Notes: generated by a model not told the origin, from the letters alone. 64,000 nt of DNA from Platanthera guangdongensis (GCA_039583875.1 CM077159.1:106107295-106171294); one strand, 5' to 3'. Shown: positions 9,247 to 21,229, numbered from the stretch's first letter. A program made the numbers and translations.

Positions 9247-11547
9247 ATGGCTCCAAGGACAACTGCTGGGTTGGTCACTGGTTGCGAGCTAGTTCGAACT
9301 GGGTTCTCTCACGCCTCTGATGAATTCAGAAACATCATTCTGATGCTGGAAGAGGCTGGGCTATCATTCGTCCTGGAGCACCCGTGCAAAATCTTGGACA
9401 AAGAGGTGCTGGAGTTCTTCGCTACCGCAAGACTCCGGAATGGCGACTCTCTAATCAAAAGCAAGGTGGCTGGGGCAAAGGTCAAGATGTCTGCCAGCAA
9501 GCTGACCCGCTTCCTGCAGCTCTCTAGCTCGGAGCATGAGGACTATCTGGAGGACGAAGACAAGACCAGGACTCTCTTATTCTGTGGACTCCCACGAGGA
9601 ACTCGGTCGATCAAGCGCAAAGATATGAATGAAGAAGGGAAGCTTCTGTCTAACATAATGGGAAAGGTACTCATCTGCAAGCCAGGATCTCATGACCATA
9701 TCTCTGCGGATATGTTCAAGATCCTGGTGGCTATTGTCTGCCGAAAAAGCTTCAACTGGGGGTCATTGCTGTTTGAGAAAATAAAGGACACCCTGAGATC
9801 TCCGAGCTTTGGGCGAATCATATGTCTGTATCTCAATCAGCTGAATGGAGACAAGTTTGACATGAGTACAGGTGTTCCTCTACACTACCTGAAGAAAATG
9901 GACGCAAGTGTTTTTGACAGATGGGAGAGGTGAATTGGGCAGGCTGCCATGGAAGAACAACAGGACGTATCTCCAGCAGCAACCCCCGTGAAATTCCTGA
10001 TACTTTGACTGCAGGAATTGAGGGGGAGTCTCTACCCACTCATGCTGATATAGTATCTGACATCTCCCAGATGGCCCAGGATGGTGTGGCAGAAATACAA
10101 GAAGAAAGTGAGGCTGTGCCGGAGAATGAGGAGGCCCTGAACCTGAACAATCTAGGAGTCGGAGGTGCGGTAGAGGAGGCTGCTGATGAAGAGTTGGAAA
10201 ATGATGCTGATGAAGATGATATCATGGATGATGAAGGAGAGGATGATGACAATGAGGGACAAGAAGCATTGGAGACTCAGGATCTCATTGAACCTCCATC
10301 TGATAAGCACGCACCTGAGAGCGTTCCTGAGAACATTGGTGCACAAGTGGAGGGGGAGTCCGAGAAATCTGCAGATGCTGCAAGTATTCCTCCATTAGAG
10401 ACTGTGCTGGTGTCTAGCTCTACAGGTGCTTCTGCTAAAGAGCAAGGACAAGAAGTGCCTCAGAATATTCCTCTACGAGATGATATAGCCACTCACACAG
10501 TGAATATCATTCAGGGCATAGTGGATGAGCTTAAGACCTCTTTTGAAAAAGCTCAAAATAAAATGCTGAAAAGGATTAAGGAATCTGAAAATCTCATGCT
10601 CAAGAATATGGTGGAGATCAATCATAAACTTGACGTGCTGGACAAGAAATTTGAAGAAAAGTATACCGCGGCCGGCCAAGCTGTCACACTTCTTATGGCC
10701 GGATTGAAAAAGAACACCGATACTCTTGCGGTCGTGAATCAGAATGCTCATGTTGTAGCAAACAACATTCAAAAGTTTGACGGTAATATGGTAACTCTCA
10801 ACGCAAATCAGCAGGCCTTGGTCACTGAATTCTCCCGGACTACCAAGCATATTGATGACTCACTGCACTCCTATGCAAATTCCATCGCAGTCGAAGCCAA
10901 AAAGGGGGAGAAGGAATATATAGCTAAGATGGTCCGAGCTTCAAGAAATCATGATAACAAACTTCGAACAGTCAAACAAATATGTCTATGACAGCTGCTG
11001 GTGGATGCTCCACCAGGCGTTAGGCATCCCCTTGCCTGAACATCCTGCGGATTTTCATGCTCCTGAGACTTCTACGGCCGCTGAGGGAGTAAGTGCTGCA
11101 GATGTTCCCATAAGTGAAGCTGATGCTAGGGCTATTTCCAAAGCTAAACTGAGGAGCATGTTTGACCAAGAGGCCCTAGCAAAAGCCAGGGGCAAGAGAC
11201 AAGCTCAAGAAGGGACATCCAAGGAGACACTAGCTGAGAAGAGAATCAGAATGAGTGAGGAGGAAGTACGAAACGAAAAGTGGAGTCCAGTTTCAAAGAA
11301 CATCATCTTGGACACCTTCTGGCTACAAGAAAAAGGAGAACTCAATCAAAACGAAGTATACAGCCAGTATGAGTGGGAAATGCACAAGACGTATGAAGCG
11401 AAACGAAACATCTTCTTCATAAACAACACGGATGCAGATAAAGTTCCTCCTCCCAGATATTATCCGAAGCCTAAAGAGTATATGGAGAGGCAAAGGAAGA
11501 AGTACTTGGCGCAAAAACTCAAGGATGACTTAGCTAAGGAAAAATAG
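9247..11547 (+). pseudogene. aORF of element B (retrotransposon additional ORF)
   Basis: Long protein of unknown function in three stretches: 9247-9933, 9921-10991 (frame +2) and 10951-11547 (original frame). A CpG-type stop (TGA at 9931-9933) after FDRWER and two compensating frameshifts break it. Order of parts: an N-terminal globular domain of about 220 residues (EFRNIILMLEEAGLSFVL, IMGKVLIC), an acidic stretch of about 100 residues rich in D and E, a coiled coil (EKAQNKMLKRIKESENLMLK), and a C-terminal region with WSPVSKNIIL and YYPKPKEYMERQ. The N-terminal domain matches the S2 ORF at 46196-47436 and the C-terminal region matches element A at 584-1042. No enzyme motif, signal peptide or membrane segment is visible. 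It resembles the plant-specific transposon-associated domain found in accessory ORFs of SIRE-like elements. Confidence 0.8.
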
Positions 11548-11801
11548 TCAACAATTTATAGCTTGTCATTTTCTCTTAAGAACATTTAATGCTTATTGTT
11601 ATTATATGAACAATTCTGAGATTATATGTGTATATATATATATTGGTATATATATTTGAATTTGTGAATGACTCAAGTCCTGATCTGGTTGCTTATATTC
11701 TCTTGTGCTGCATGTTTAACTTCTGAATGCTGTTTTTATTATTTGATTGGTGTTATTCATCTTAGCTAGTAGGGTTTTGGCTTCGTCAAATAGGGGGAGA
11801 T
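11548..11801 (+). promoter_or_regulatory. 3' untranslated region and polypurine tract of element B
   Basis: AT-rich 3' untranslated stretch ending in the purine run TAGGGGGAGAT (about 11790-11801) directly before the LTR start. It matches the tract of element A almost base for base. Confidence 0.9.
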
Positions 11802-13441
11802 TGTTGGGTATTGTATCCACAATTACCTGGATTTGAGGAAGCCACCTGTCAAGCTAAGATGAATTCACAATGTATTTGATGAAACCTCTTAAGTTGTGCT
11901 TGCAGTTCTTCCACGCTAAGTGCACACCAATGTCAGGGTGCAGTAGGTCAATATACACGGGTCTGCACGACGTAATCCCTCGTTGAGCAGATCAGTGTGT
12001 TGGCCTACGTGTACTCTCTCTATTGGAGTGCACTTACTTTCAAGTACAGGGCCGTGTTTATGCAAGAGAAGACAAGGAGCAAGGATGGGTCAAGGAGCAG
12101 CTCTTGGGTGGAAAGACGAAAATTCGTCTAAGTAAAATTCGACGAGAATCACCAAGTGATTCTCGCCGATTCGGCGAGAATCACTAGTGATTCTCGCCGA
12201 ATCGTCGAGAATCATTAGTGATTCTCGCCGACTCTTTCCGGCTACCTCAAAACGGTGCCAAGTAAGATTCGGCGAGAATCACTAGTGATTCTCGCCGAAC
12301 CCATCGTTGAGCAGATCTTGAATACAAGTTATATTCGTTGAGAATCAACAAGTGATTCGGCGAGAATCACAAGTGATTCTCGACGAATCGTCGAGAATCA
12401 CTAACTGATTCTCGCCGATTCGTCGAGAATCATCTACGAATCTCGCCGATTTTTACTTAGCGATTTCTCTGGAAGCTGCTGGACCGGATTTGTCGATGGA
12501 CTATTTTGAACCAGATTTCGGGTTTCTACTTGTGGGACCCACAACGGTCATATTGTTAGTATCTACAATGTATAAATACACGGGTATTTTTGCACAGCAA
12601 AAGGAGTTAAGAAGAAAAGAAAAACGTGAGCCGCGACCTGACCTAGTTCGCGATTTCCGCCGCCACCTCCGTCGCCGCGCGAGAGTGTAGATCGCCGGTC
12701 ATGATTGTGGTTTCTTCCAGATCTCCGGTCGATAGAAGCTTAGCTAAGCTTAGAGTCTCACGTGTCTAACCGGAGATCTTTTGTCTCTTGATTTGTAGAT
12801 CGGGTAAATCTTCCCCATCCGAATCGATTGAGACGATTGATCCTAGTGTGACCGTTGGTAGACCTAGCTAGCTTCGCTACGAAGTTTGGATCTCCAAAGT
12901 ACAGCAGCCGCGCACCGTCGTTGCCGCCGATCCCGAACCAAGCCGTCGCTCGTCTTGCCGCCACCGGTTCCGGGGAGATTCACTCCAAGAGAGATCTAGG
13001 GTTGTAGACTCTTCGTTGACTTCACGAACACGTCGTCAGACGAAGAGGAACACCGTAGTCTCCAAACGTAGTTTGTATCTTTTGTACATTCTATTTATTT
13101 TTGTTGTAAAGGAACGGTTGTTCCGAGGTGTAAGGGTTGGGTGCAACCCGTGGTGTGGGAGTGTTGACTCCTACGTGTGGAAGGGTTCCTTCCGATAGTG
13201 CAAGGATTGGATTTTGATCCTGTTGGTGAAGAGACCGAGTCGTCCCTTGTTGGGAGATAGGTCGAAGGGGGAAAGTGGATGTACCCAAGTCGGGGAACCA
13301 CTATAATTTGCCTGTGTATTATGTGTGCTGTGTTGTTTTATTTTATTGTGCAGGTACAATCTTAAATTCCGCAAAAACGCTGCACGTCACCTATTCCCCC
13401 CCCCCCATAGGTGAACATAGTTGACACTAGGTGGACTTTCA
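11802..13441 (+). repeat. 3' LTR of element B
   Basis: Near-identical to 4785-6425; starts TGTTGGGTATTG and ends GGACTTTCA, followed by the target duplication GCAAG at 13442-13446. TATA box 12571-12578. Differences from the 5' copy are mostly transitions at CpG sites, for example within the dyad array. Confidence 0.95.
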
Positions 13442-13446
13442 GCAAG

Positions 13447-14481
13447 ACAGTAAACCCCAACGGCAATAGCAACAACTCTTGCTCCATTGCCAACGTGCAA
13501 GTCCACCTCTCCTTTTCTCAGCAATATTCGCCTTCCCAGTTCCTGCACATTTATACAAATATGAGAACGACATCCGGTATCTAAAACCCTGGATGAAGGA
13601 GCAGAAAGTTTTATCTCTATAACATAAATACCTGAAGTAGAGGTCATACCTCCCCTCATCTTTTACAGACCCTCCACATAAGAAGGACAGTTCCTACTCT
13701 AGTGTCCAGCCTTGCCATAGTGGTGGCACTTTCCCTCTTTAATCAAGCCTTTCTTTTTTAGTGCTGAAGACTTGGGCTCCAGTCCATACTTAGGTCCCAC
13801 CTTCGTCTTCTTGAAGCCCTTGGCATTGCCCTTACCTTTATGCACCATCAATATGGGGCTCGCAGGCTTGTACTTCTTCATGTTTTTCTCGATATTTCAC
13901 AATATGTCTAGGAGCTCGGGCAGTGTCTTGTCAATTTCATTCATGTTATATTTCAAGACGAACTGCTCATAACTGTCCGACAACGATTGTAGGATCAGGT
14001 ATATAGCTAACTCTTGGCCAAGAGGTCACGATAGTCTTTCAAGGTACTCTATATACTCAATCATCTTGAGTATGTGAGTCCCTACTAGGTCCCGAGCTCC
14101 CATCTTACACTGGAACAATGCCTTAGTTACATCGAATCTCTCTTGACGAGCTTTCCCTTGAAACATTTTCTTGAGATGCTTGTCAATGTCCTTGCAACCC
14201 ATGTTCTCATGTTGCTTCTAAAGTTCAGAGTTCATGGTCACTAACATTAGACATTCGACATCTAAGGAGTCGTCGAGATAATTCTTATAAGCATCTTTAT
14301 CAGCACGGTGTGCATTCCCGATAGGCTCATCAGGGGATATCTCTTCCAAAAGGTAGAGCATACGCTCTTGCTTGAGAACAATTCTCAGGTTCCTATACCA
14401 GTCCAAATAATTTGTACCACTCAGCTTTTCCTTCTCAAGGATTGCTCTGAGGGACAGGATGAAGTGTGAACCACTTGCCAT
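13447..14481 (-). pseudogene. H1 gag and start of protease
   Basis: Minus-strand copia gag starting at the ATG at 14481-14479 (MASGSHFILSLRAILEKEKL, then TNYLDWYRNLRIVLKQE), which is the usual copia gag N-terminus. The gag core is decayed between about 14220 and 13880. A zinc knuckle remnant (CHHYGKAGH) ends near 13700. The protease follows with LDTGCRSHIC near 13590, where DTGC is the aspartic active site, and runs to 13447, where element B interrupts it; it continues at 4784. Stops between segments show it is dead. Confidence 0.85.
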
Positions 14482-15460
14482 GGAAATTCTACAAGAATAC
14501 GAGCAAAGCAAATCAGTATGACATTTCAAAATATAATTTTCTCTTTTGATTAGGACTTTAATCAAAATAACTCCCAGTATTTTTATCAAACTGATAACCC
14601 TCGATATCGATTCGAAGAGTTTGGCGAGTAACTCTCTTAGTGGACAAGATCCATATTTCACTAACACTATGAGTCAGGTTTGGCTTTTATCTCACAATAC
14701 AATAATTTGGGTAGGCAACGCTTGCCAATTGCATCACTATGTAATTCTTGTATGGCTGGTGAATAACTCTATATTAGCATCCATCATATGGCGCATGCCA
14801 ACCCCATGCCTCTAGGAACTCAAACTTTGAGGTCACCTAGTTAAGCTTGACCCGATGTCGACAGTGAGATATCACAATTATCTGCTCGCACCCTTACCAA
14901 GATAGATTAATGCACCTTGCTTTGACAAGCCCACACTTCATCGATCGAGGCAGGAAGAGTGTCATTCATTGGGAGGCATCCGAATACTTAATATTGCTTG
15001 AGGGATTTTAGATACCTGATTAACTCTTTAATCACGGTTAAAACTTAACCAATGTGCACATCAAACAAAATAAAATTCAACAAGTATAATTCAAATGTAT
15101 CCCAGATGTGCACAAGAATCATCAACACTTGATGGACTGTGCTAAGTCTAAACATCTAGAACATTTCTAAATCTTCAGAGCTACATGAACTGGACATGTG
15201 CAACACCAACTCCACTTACACAATAGACAAGCTCGTCACTTCATGTGAGATTCAAAATCTAACACATGCTTAGTTTCACAAACCAACAAAGTGACGGTTA
15301 CTGTTAAGGAGTGAACTTCGAAGAAATCGTATGAGTTCTTGGAAAGATCCAAGGCTATATTTGGGCATTTAGAACACTTCTAAATCTCCAAATCTACACG
15401 TCATGGATTTAGAAACTTCTAAAATAATGAATATTGTCGGCAACCTCCCTCTGATACCAC
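14482..15460 (-). promoter_or_regulatory. H1 leader and primer binding site
   Basis: About 980 bases between LTR and gag with no coding that I can support. The primer site on the minus strand is TGGTATCAGAGG (15459-15448), one base after the LTR end, matching initiator methionine tRNA. Confidence 0.8.
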
Positions 15461-16611
15461 TGTTGGGTTTTTGGGGATTGCACAACACTTGTGCACACTA
15501 CGGAAATAAAAGAACAAGAAAAACCCAAACGAGTTCGGATTTGACAATATTCATGAATCAAGAAGTAAAGCATGTTGTAAATAATTTACCTTTGAGGGAT
15601 TGAGTCTAAACTCAATCTAGATGCTCCAGAAATATCCAGCCGGTCACTTAGAGGCATGAATCTTAAGCGCCGAAAGTATATCCGTACCTATACAGTAATC
15701 CACACGATTGGGAGAACCCGTAGCAACTTGTCGCACAAGTTCTAGGTCGGGAGAGGACACTCAGCGTCTCCACATACTGCTAGATCTGTTGTAGGAGAGG
15801 CGGCGGCGACACTCGCCGAGATCGCGATCGGAATCGGCGATGGTGAAAGACGGAACGGCTTCCGTCGGCTTTCTAGGGTTATCAGTCTTATCGCACAGTA
15901 CAGCTCGTGTGCTTAGACAGAAAGAATAATCGCATTTGTTCAAACCCTAAAACTTCCTATTTATATCCAAAAGGAATAAACAAAGCAGCCCGTTGCTAAT
16001 AGCAGACCCGGGACTTAGACAAAATAGACCTTCGGCCAGACAACAATTTGCCTGGACGAATCGTCGAATATCTACAGGATATACGACGAATTGTCGAGTA
16101 TCAATTTATACTCGTCGAATCGTTGAGTATCTTATAGCACATACGACGAACTCAACGCCATAATTAGCTGAGTCAACACTTGACTCAACGCTGTCAACGA
16201 TTTCTGTGCCAAAGGCCAGACTCGTCAAACAGCATTCATCGAACTGCATTCCTCGAATGACGTTCGTCGAACGACGCACGACTTCTGCGCCAAAGGCCAG
16301 ACTCGTCGAACGACATTCGTCGAACGACATTCGCCGAACTGCATTCGACTTCTGCGTCAAAGGCCAGATACGTCGAACGGCGTTCGACTTCTGTGCCTTG
16401 GCGTTGAGTGATCTCAACGTTGTCAATGCTTCTGCCTTAGAATATTTTAAGCCTTTTTTCAATTTTTTTCAACTCATCATATGAGCTATATCATACAGAT
16501 CCAATCTCTCAATTTCTCCACAATTTTATGTGCATCCCTGATAGGCTCATACTGAGTTGGCAGTGATGCTCCATGCTTGATCACTTCCAGATCACTATGA
16601 TTTCACCAACA
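15461..16611 (-). repeat. 5' LTR of H1
   Basis: On the minus strand it starts TGTTGGTGAAATC (16611) and ends AAAACCCAACA (15461) next to the primer site, giving matching TGTTGG/CCAACA ends. A TATA box (ATATAAATAG) lies at 15966-15957 and a U3 repeat array at 16055-16420. The outer end is chosen from the terminal inverted repeat only, as the second LTR is outside the window. Confidence 0.65.
16055..16420. repeat. CGTCGAA dyad array in U3 of H1
   Basis: Dense run of ATTCGTCGAACGAC, TACGACGAATTGTCGAGTA and similar units upstream (minus strand) of the H1 TATA box. A block GCCAAAGGCCAGACTCGTC recurs three times (near 16207, 16291 and, with changes, 16358). Confidence 0.8.
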
Positions 16612-17780
16612 GCTATGTGATGCTTCTGAGATTTATATTAATTCTTATGCATGCATACAGTTATTTTTTTAACGTCCAATATATTTTGATAAGTGTGCCG
16701 GACACGGTTGTGAGTGCTTCATATTTGGTTGAACACTACACACACCACCCTTTTTCCGACGTCGGGTTTACTGCAGACATAGGAGGAGATTGTTAGAGTA
16801 TTTATTATATGTCCGTGCGTGTCGAGACCGACTCGGAACGACCCAATTAGTTTCGTGTCACTAGAGTGTAACGACTCTACGTTGGAGATAAGATATAAGG
16901 TCATTCCACATTGATGAGCCTTAGTGGACTATCTTGAGTGAAGTTTCAACAAGAAATTGTGTAATTTAAACATTTTATTAATAATATTTTATTGGAGTCT
17001 AGAATAGTGTTTGGTGTTTGGCTTTTCATAATTGATGAAAAGCTCCAAACCAAGTGGAGGGAATTTAAATATTTGGAGGGAAATTTTTCATGAATGAAAG
17101 GATGAATCTTTAGTCTCACTGTGCTTATCTTCATTCTTGTAATAGTGTATTTAAATTAATTCAATCCTTTATATTTGTTCAAAAAAAAACATAAGAAGGG
17201 ACTTTGAACCACACGCGCTCGCGAGCGCCGCATCTGATCCTAATTTGGGATTTGAGATTTAGGATTTGGGAATAATTGAATTTAATTGTATTTTTTATAC
17301 AAAATAATTTTGACACTTTTGAATCCTAAAAATTCTGAGTTGTGTCGACTTCGCCTTTCCAACCCGTTGCGCGTTAATTTCTAACTGCTTCCTTTTCGCA
17401 ATATTTTCACCATTAAATATTTACGTTGGAAATTAAACATTTTTCGGATCAATTAAAACTTACCAATTATAACTTTTGTAATTTATTATGTGGTTAATTT
17501 CTTGTCATTTTCAAGACTCCTATATAAGAGATTTTTTGAATCATTTTACATATGCTTTCTCTGAATACTCCATTTTGCTTTTGCGCCCATACGAAGAACT
17601 TATTTGTGATTTCATTTTCTTGACATTTTCTTCATCAAGTGGTAGTTTAGGTGCTCTGTGCCTGTGTTCGGGCACAACAAAGTTTCGGGATCTAGCTGGG
17701 TGCTGTACCATGTATAAGTGAGCATCGGTTGAAAGCCCTGCCAGTGGGTAGTGTAATATTTTTAGGGCAATGAACACACA
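16612..17780 (+). mobile_element. 3' remnant of a plus-strand copia element that H1 entered
   Basis: Non-coding 3' tail (16612-16777), a purine run (AGGAGGAGA, 16781-16789) and an LTR start TGTTAGAG at 16791. A probable TATA box (CTATATAAGAG) is at about 17519-17529. The right end of the LTR was not found; about 17780 is a guess, just before the foldback element. No coding region remains. Confidence 0.5.
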
Positions 17781-17804
17781 CCTTACCTAGACCAGATTCT
17801 AAAC

Positions 17805-18232
17805 TATACACACACACACGAGCATCTTCGCACGGGCTACGCCCGTGCTCGATGCTCTCGGGTGGCCTTCGGCCGCATCCAGGCGGGCTTCTCCTGTGCT
17901 TGATGCTTCGGCGGTCTTCGGCCGCATAGAAGTGGGCTTCGCCCGCTTCGACGGAATCCACCAGCTCGGCGTCGCACCAATCCCCCCCCCCCCCCCCCCC
18001 CCCCCCCCCCGTGTTCTTGGGGTTGCGAGCGGCCGGTACGACTCCAAGCTGATGGATTGCGTTGAAGCGGGCTAAGTCCTGCTTCTATGCAAACGAAGGC
18101 CGCCCGTAGCATCTAGCACAGGCGAAGCCCATGCACAGGCGGGAGAAACCCGTATAAATGCGGGCGAAGGCCGCCCGAGAGCATCGAGCACGGGCGTAGC
18201 CCTTGCGGAGATGATCGTGTGTGTGTGTATAT
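17805..18232. mobile_element. Foldback element with GC-rich terminal inverted repeats
   Basis: The left end (TATACACACACACACG, then AGCATCTTCGCACGGGCTAC and CTCGATGCTCTCGGG) is the inverted complement of the right end with few mismatches; the arms extend about 85 bases each. The interior holds several hairpins of the type GGGCTTCGCCCGC and a C run (17983-18010). No open frame of note and no clear target duplication next to the microsatellite-like ends. Confidence 0.7.
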
Positions 18233-19205
<973 letters not shown>

Positions 19206-19220
19206 GTTTGAAATATATAA

Positions 19221-19607
19221 GCTCAAACTTTTTTACGCTTAAAAAATCTTGAGCTGATTTTATCATAATACATGTCGGAATTAGACAAATAATATATTCA
19301 TTTTGTAGTCAAGAATAAGATTGACAACTTTCATGTTGAACATTTTTTTCAAAATTTGCACGGTTTAGCCGGAATTTCGCCCGAAAGATTGCTGACTCGA
19401 ATTTTGAATTTTATTATTATTATATTCATTTCAAGTCAGCAACCTTTCAGGCGAGATTCCAGCCAAACCGTGCACATTTTGAAATAATGTTCAACATAAA
19501 AGTTTTAGATCTCGTACTTGGCTACAAAATTCATGTATTATTTGCCTAATTCTGACATGTATTGTGGGAGAAGCAGTGCAAGATTTTTAAGCTTAAAAAC
19601 ATTTTAG
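19221..19607. mobile_element. Long inverted repeat, MITE-like
   Basis: Left arm 19221 to about 19399 and right arm about 19433 to 19607 are inverted copies at roughly 80 per cent identity by eye, with a short AT-rich centre. Shared blocks include GTTCAACAT, CCGTGCA and CTTAAAAA in opposite orientation. It has no coding capacity. It could be a MULE-type MITE with long arms or a foldback element; target duplications are obscured by the flanking TA repeats. Confidence 0.75.
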
Positions 19608-19873
19608 ATTATATATATACGAGTGGCAGGCACGGGCCTCCGGCCCAATGGCCACGCGCCACAGTACCCGGCCGGCGATGGCGTGCTTCGCCCCCCCCCC
19701 CCCCCCCACCCGGCCAGCTTCGCACGCCCCCCCACCCGGCGGGCTCGCCCGCCCCCCACTGTTTGCATTAAATAGTTATAATATTATAATATTAATAATA
19801 TATTAATATATATAATATAATAATTATAATATATAATATAAAATATATATACAAGCGGTTGAACAGTGGCGTG
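19608..19873. other. GC-rich block followed by AT-rich block
   Basis: 19620-19757 is GC-rich with C runs and GGCGGGCTCGCCCGCC-type palindromes, resembling the hairpin family at 17805 and 21230. 19765-19860 is almost pure A/T, bracketed by CACTGTT and AACAGTG (inverted). No gene. Confidence 0.6.
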
Positions 19874-20412
19874 TAGGGTTGATATCGAGTCGAGTTCGAG
19901 CGATTTTAGCTCGGCTCGAAATCGAAATTTTCGACTCGAAATCGACTCGAAATCGAAATTGATTTCGAGTTGAGTCGGCTCGACTCGAAATGACTCGATT
20001 CTGAGTCGTCTCGAAATCGAATGGGAACGGCTCAAAACCGAATCAAATCGGCTCGAAATTGAGCAATTTTTTGTTTTATTTCTAATTTGCTCAAAATCAA
20101 ATTGGGAAATCTATAAATTTAACAAATGAAACACTTAAAGTCTAAATTTTTTTATTTAGCTTTAAACTTTGTTACTTTTAATCTTGAAATAAGAATATAT
20201 TAATAAATACATAATTTTTTTAATTAATTCGAGTTGATTTGAATCATATATCGAGCGATTCAGGGCTGGCTCGAAATTGACTCAAAATAAGATTCGAGTC
20301 AAATTGAATCGACTCAAATTGAGTCGAATCAATTTTAACCGATTTCGATTCGGCTCAATTTTTGAACGATTTTCGAGCGAATTTCGAGTTTCGAATAATA
20401 TGCTCAGCCCTA
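19874..20412. mobile_element. hAT-type MITE made of TCGA-rich degenerate repeats
   Basis: Ends TAGGGTTGA and TCAGCCCTA form terminal inverted repeats, flanked by an 8-base duplication GTGGCGTG (19866-19873) and GTGGTGTG (20413-20420) with one mismatch, the signature length of hAT elements. The interior is a degenerate array of CGACTCGAAATCGA and its complement with no transposase. An autonomous hAT elsewhere would be needed to move it. Confidence 0.75.
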
Positions 20413-20428
20413 GTGGTGTGCGTCTGTT

Positions 20429-20525
20429 CACCCGCCTGTATTTATAATATTATATAATATAAAATGTTAATAATATTTATAATATTATAATATAAAATAT
20501 AATAGAAGTATAAAACAGGCGGGTG
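20429..20525. repeat. Short hairpin element
   Basis: CACCCGCCTGT (20429-20439) and ACAGGCGGGTG (20515-20525) are perfect inverted 11-mers around a 75-base A/T core. It may be a tiny MITE; no target duplication was identified. Confidence 0.65.
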
Positions 20526-20908
20526 TTTAGTCCCACACTGTCTAAATACTTGAACTATACGAGTTTAAATATAGGTTCTTGTATTGTGTGTTTGAAGTCA
20601 TCCGTTTAGCCGGCTTGTGGGCTTGTGTGTTTGAAGTCATCCGTTTAGCGGGCTTGTGGGCTCTAGTGGGCTTGCGGGCGGGCGTTTGCGGCTTCGTTAG
20701 TTGTTTTTGCTAACATAATTTTAAAATCATTTCACAAAGGTTTAGGACTGTCCTAGAGTAGGTTTAGGAAGCCTACAAAAAAGTCTGGAGAGATGGTTGG
20801 TTTGATCGGACGACTGCTGAATACTGCATCAAGATCGGACGGCCGAAATATTTTCTGTGAATTTCGAACTCACGGTATTTGCAGATCTCAATATTTCTTT
20901 ATAATGTA
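20526..20908. other. Unassigned, with a short tandem duplication
   Basis: No gene. A 38-base unit (TTGTGTGTTTGAAGTCATCC onward) occurs twice in tandem between about 20584 and 20660. Confidence 0.6.
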
Positions 20909-20988
<80 letters not shown>

Positions 20989-21180
20989 TTACAAATCTAA
21001 CAGAGATCCAAAAATTCACTGTTCAAAAATATCAATGAGACGGGCAGGGCCACCGCCGGCGGTGGCCCTGCCCGCTCGCCGCCGGACAACCCCCGGCGGG
21101 TTAATTGCGGGAGTGATTTGTTTTCCATAATAATAATAAATAAATAATTTATATAATAATTTATTAAATTATAATTTGAT
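20909..21180. repeat. TA microsatellite and flanking repeat, copy 1
   Basis: (AT)n at 20909-20986, then TCTTACAAA, AAAATATCAATGAGA, and TAATAATAAATAAATAATTTATA near 21125-21150. The same order occurs at 21441-21560, so these are two copies of one repeat. In copy 1 a GC-rich block (21041 to about 21110) sits between two conserved parts, beginning with a perfect 34-base palindrome at 21041-21074. Confidence 0.7.
21041..21074. repeat. Perfect 34-base GC palindrome
   Basis: CGGGCAGGGCCACCGCC followed at once by its reverse complement, with no spacer. It stands in otherwise AT-rich DNA and is absent from the sister copy at 21485-21560. Confidence 0.95.
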
Positions 21181-21229
21181 TTAAAAATAATTATTATTTA
21201 TTAAATTATATAATTATTAAAAAAATTTC

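Larger units (their letters stand above)
4785..13441 (+). mobile_element. Element B, complete non-autonomous copia element (gag + aORF, no pol)
   Basis: Two LTRs of 1641 and 1640 bases enclose a 5376-base interior. The 5-base target duplication GCAAG is perfect (4780-4784 and 13442-13446). The primer site matches initiator methionine tRNA. The interior holds gag (6500-8072), a 1.2-kb spacer and an aORF (9247-11547). No protease, integrase, reverse transcriptase or RNase H motif is present in any frame. The LTRs differ at roughly 25-30 positions by eye (about 98 per cent identity), mostly C/T and G/A at CpG sites, so insertion was recent. Mobility must have depended on enzymes from a related element. 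Confidence 0.9.
3010..16611 (-). mobile_element. H1, old minus-strand Ty1/copia element hosting A and B
   Basis: Reading on the minus strand: 5' LTR (16611-15461), primer binding site, leader, gag (from 14481), protease, integrase and reverse transcriptase down to 3010, where element A interrupts it; the 3' end is beyond the left edge. Element B (4785-13441) sits inside the protease. Removing B and one GCAAG copy restores the H1 frame across the junction (residues CLA then LHSGL), which proves the nesting order. Many stops mark H1 as long dead. Confidence 0.9.
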
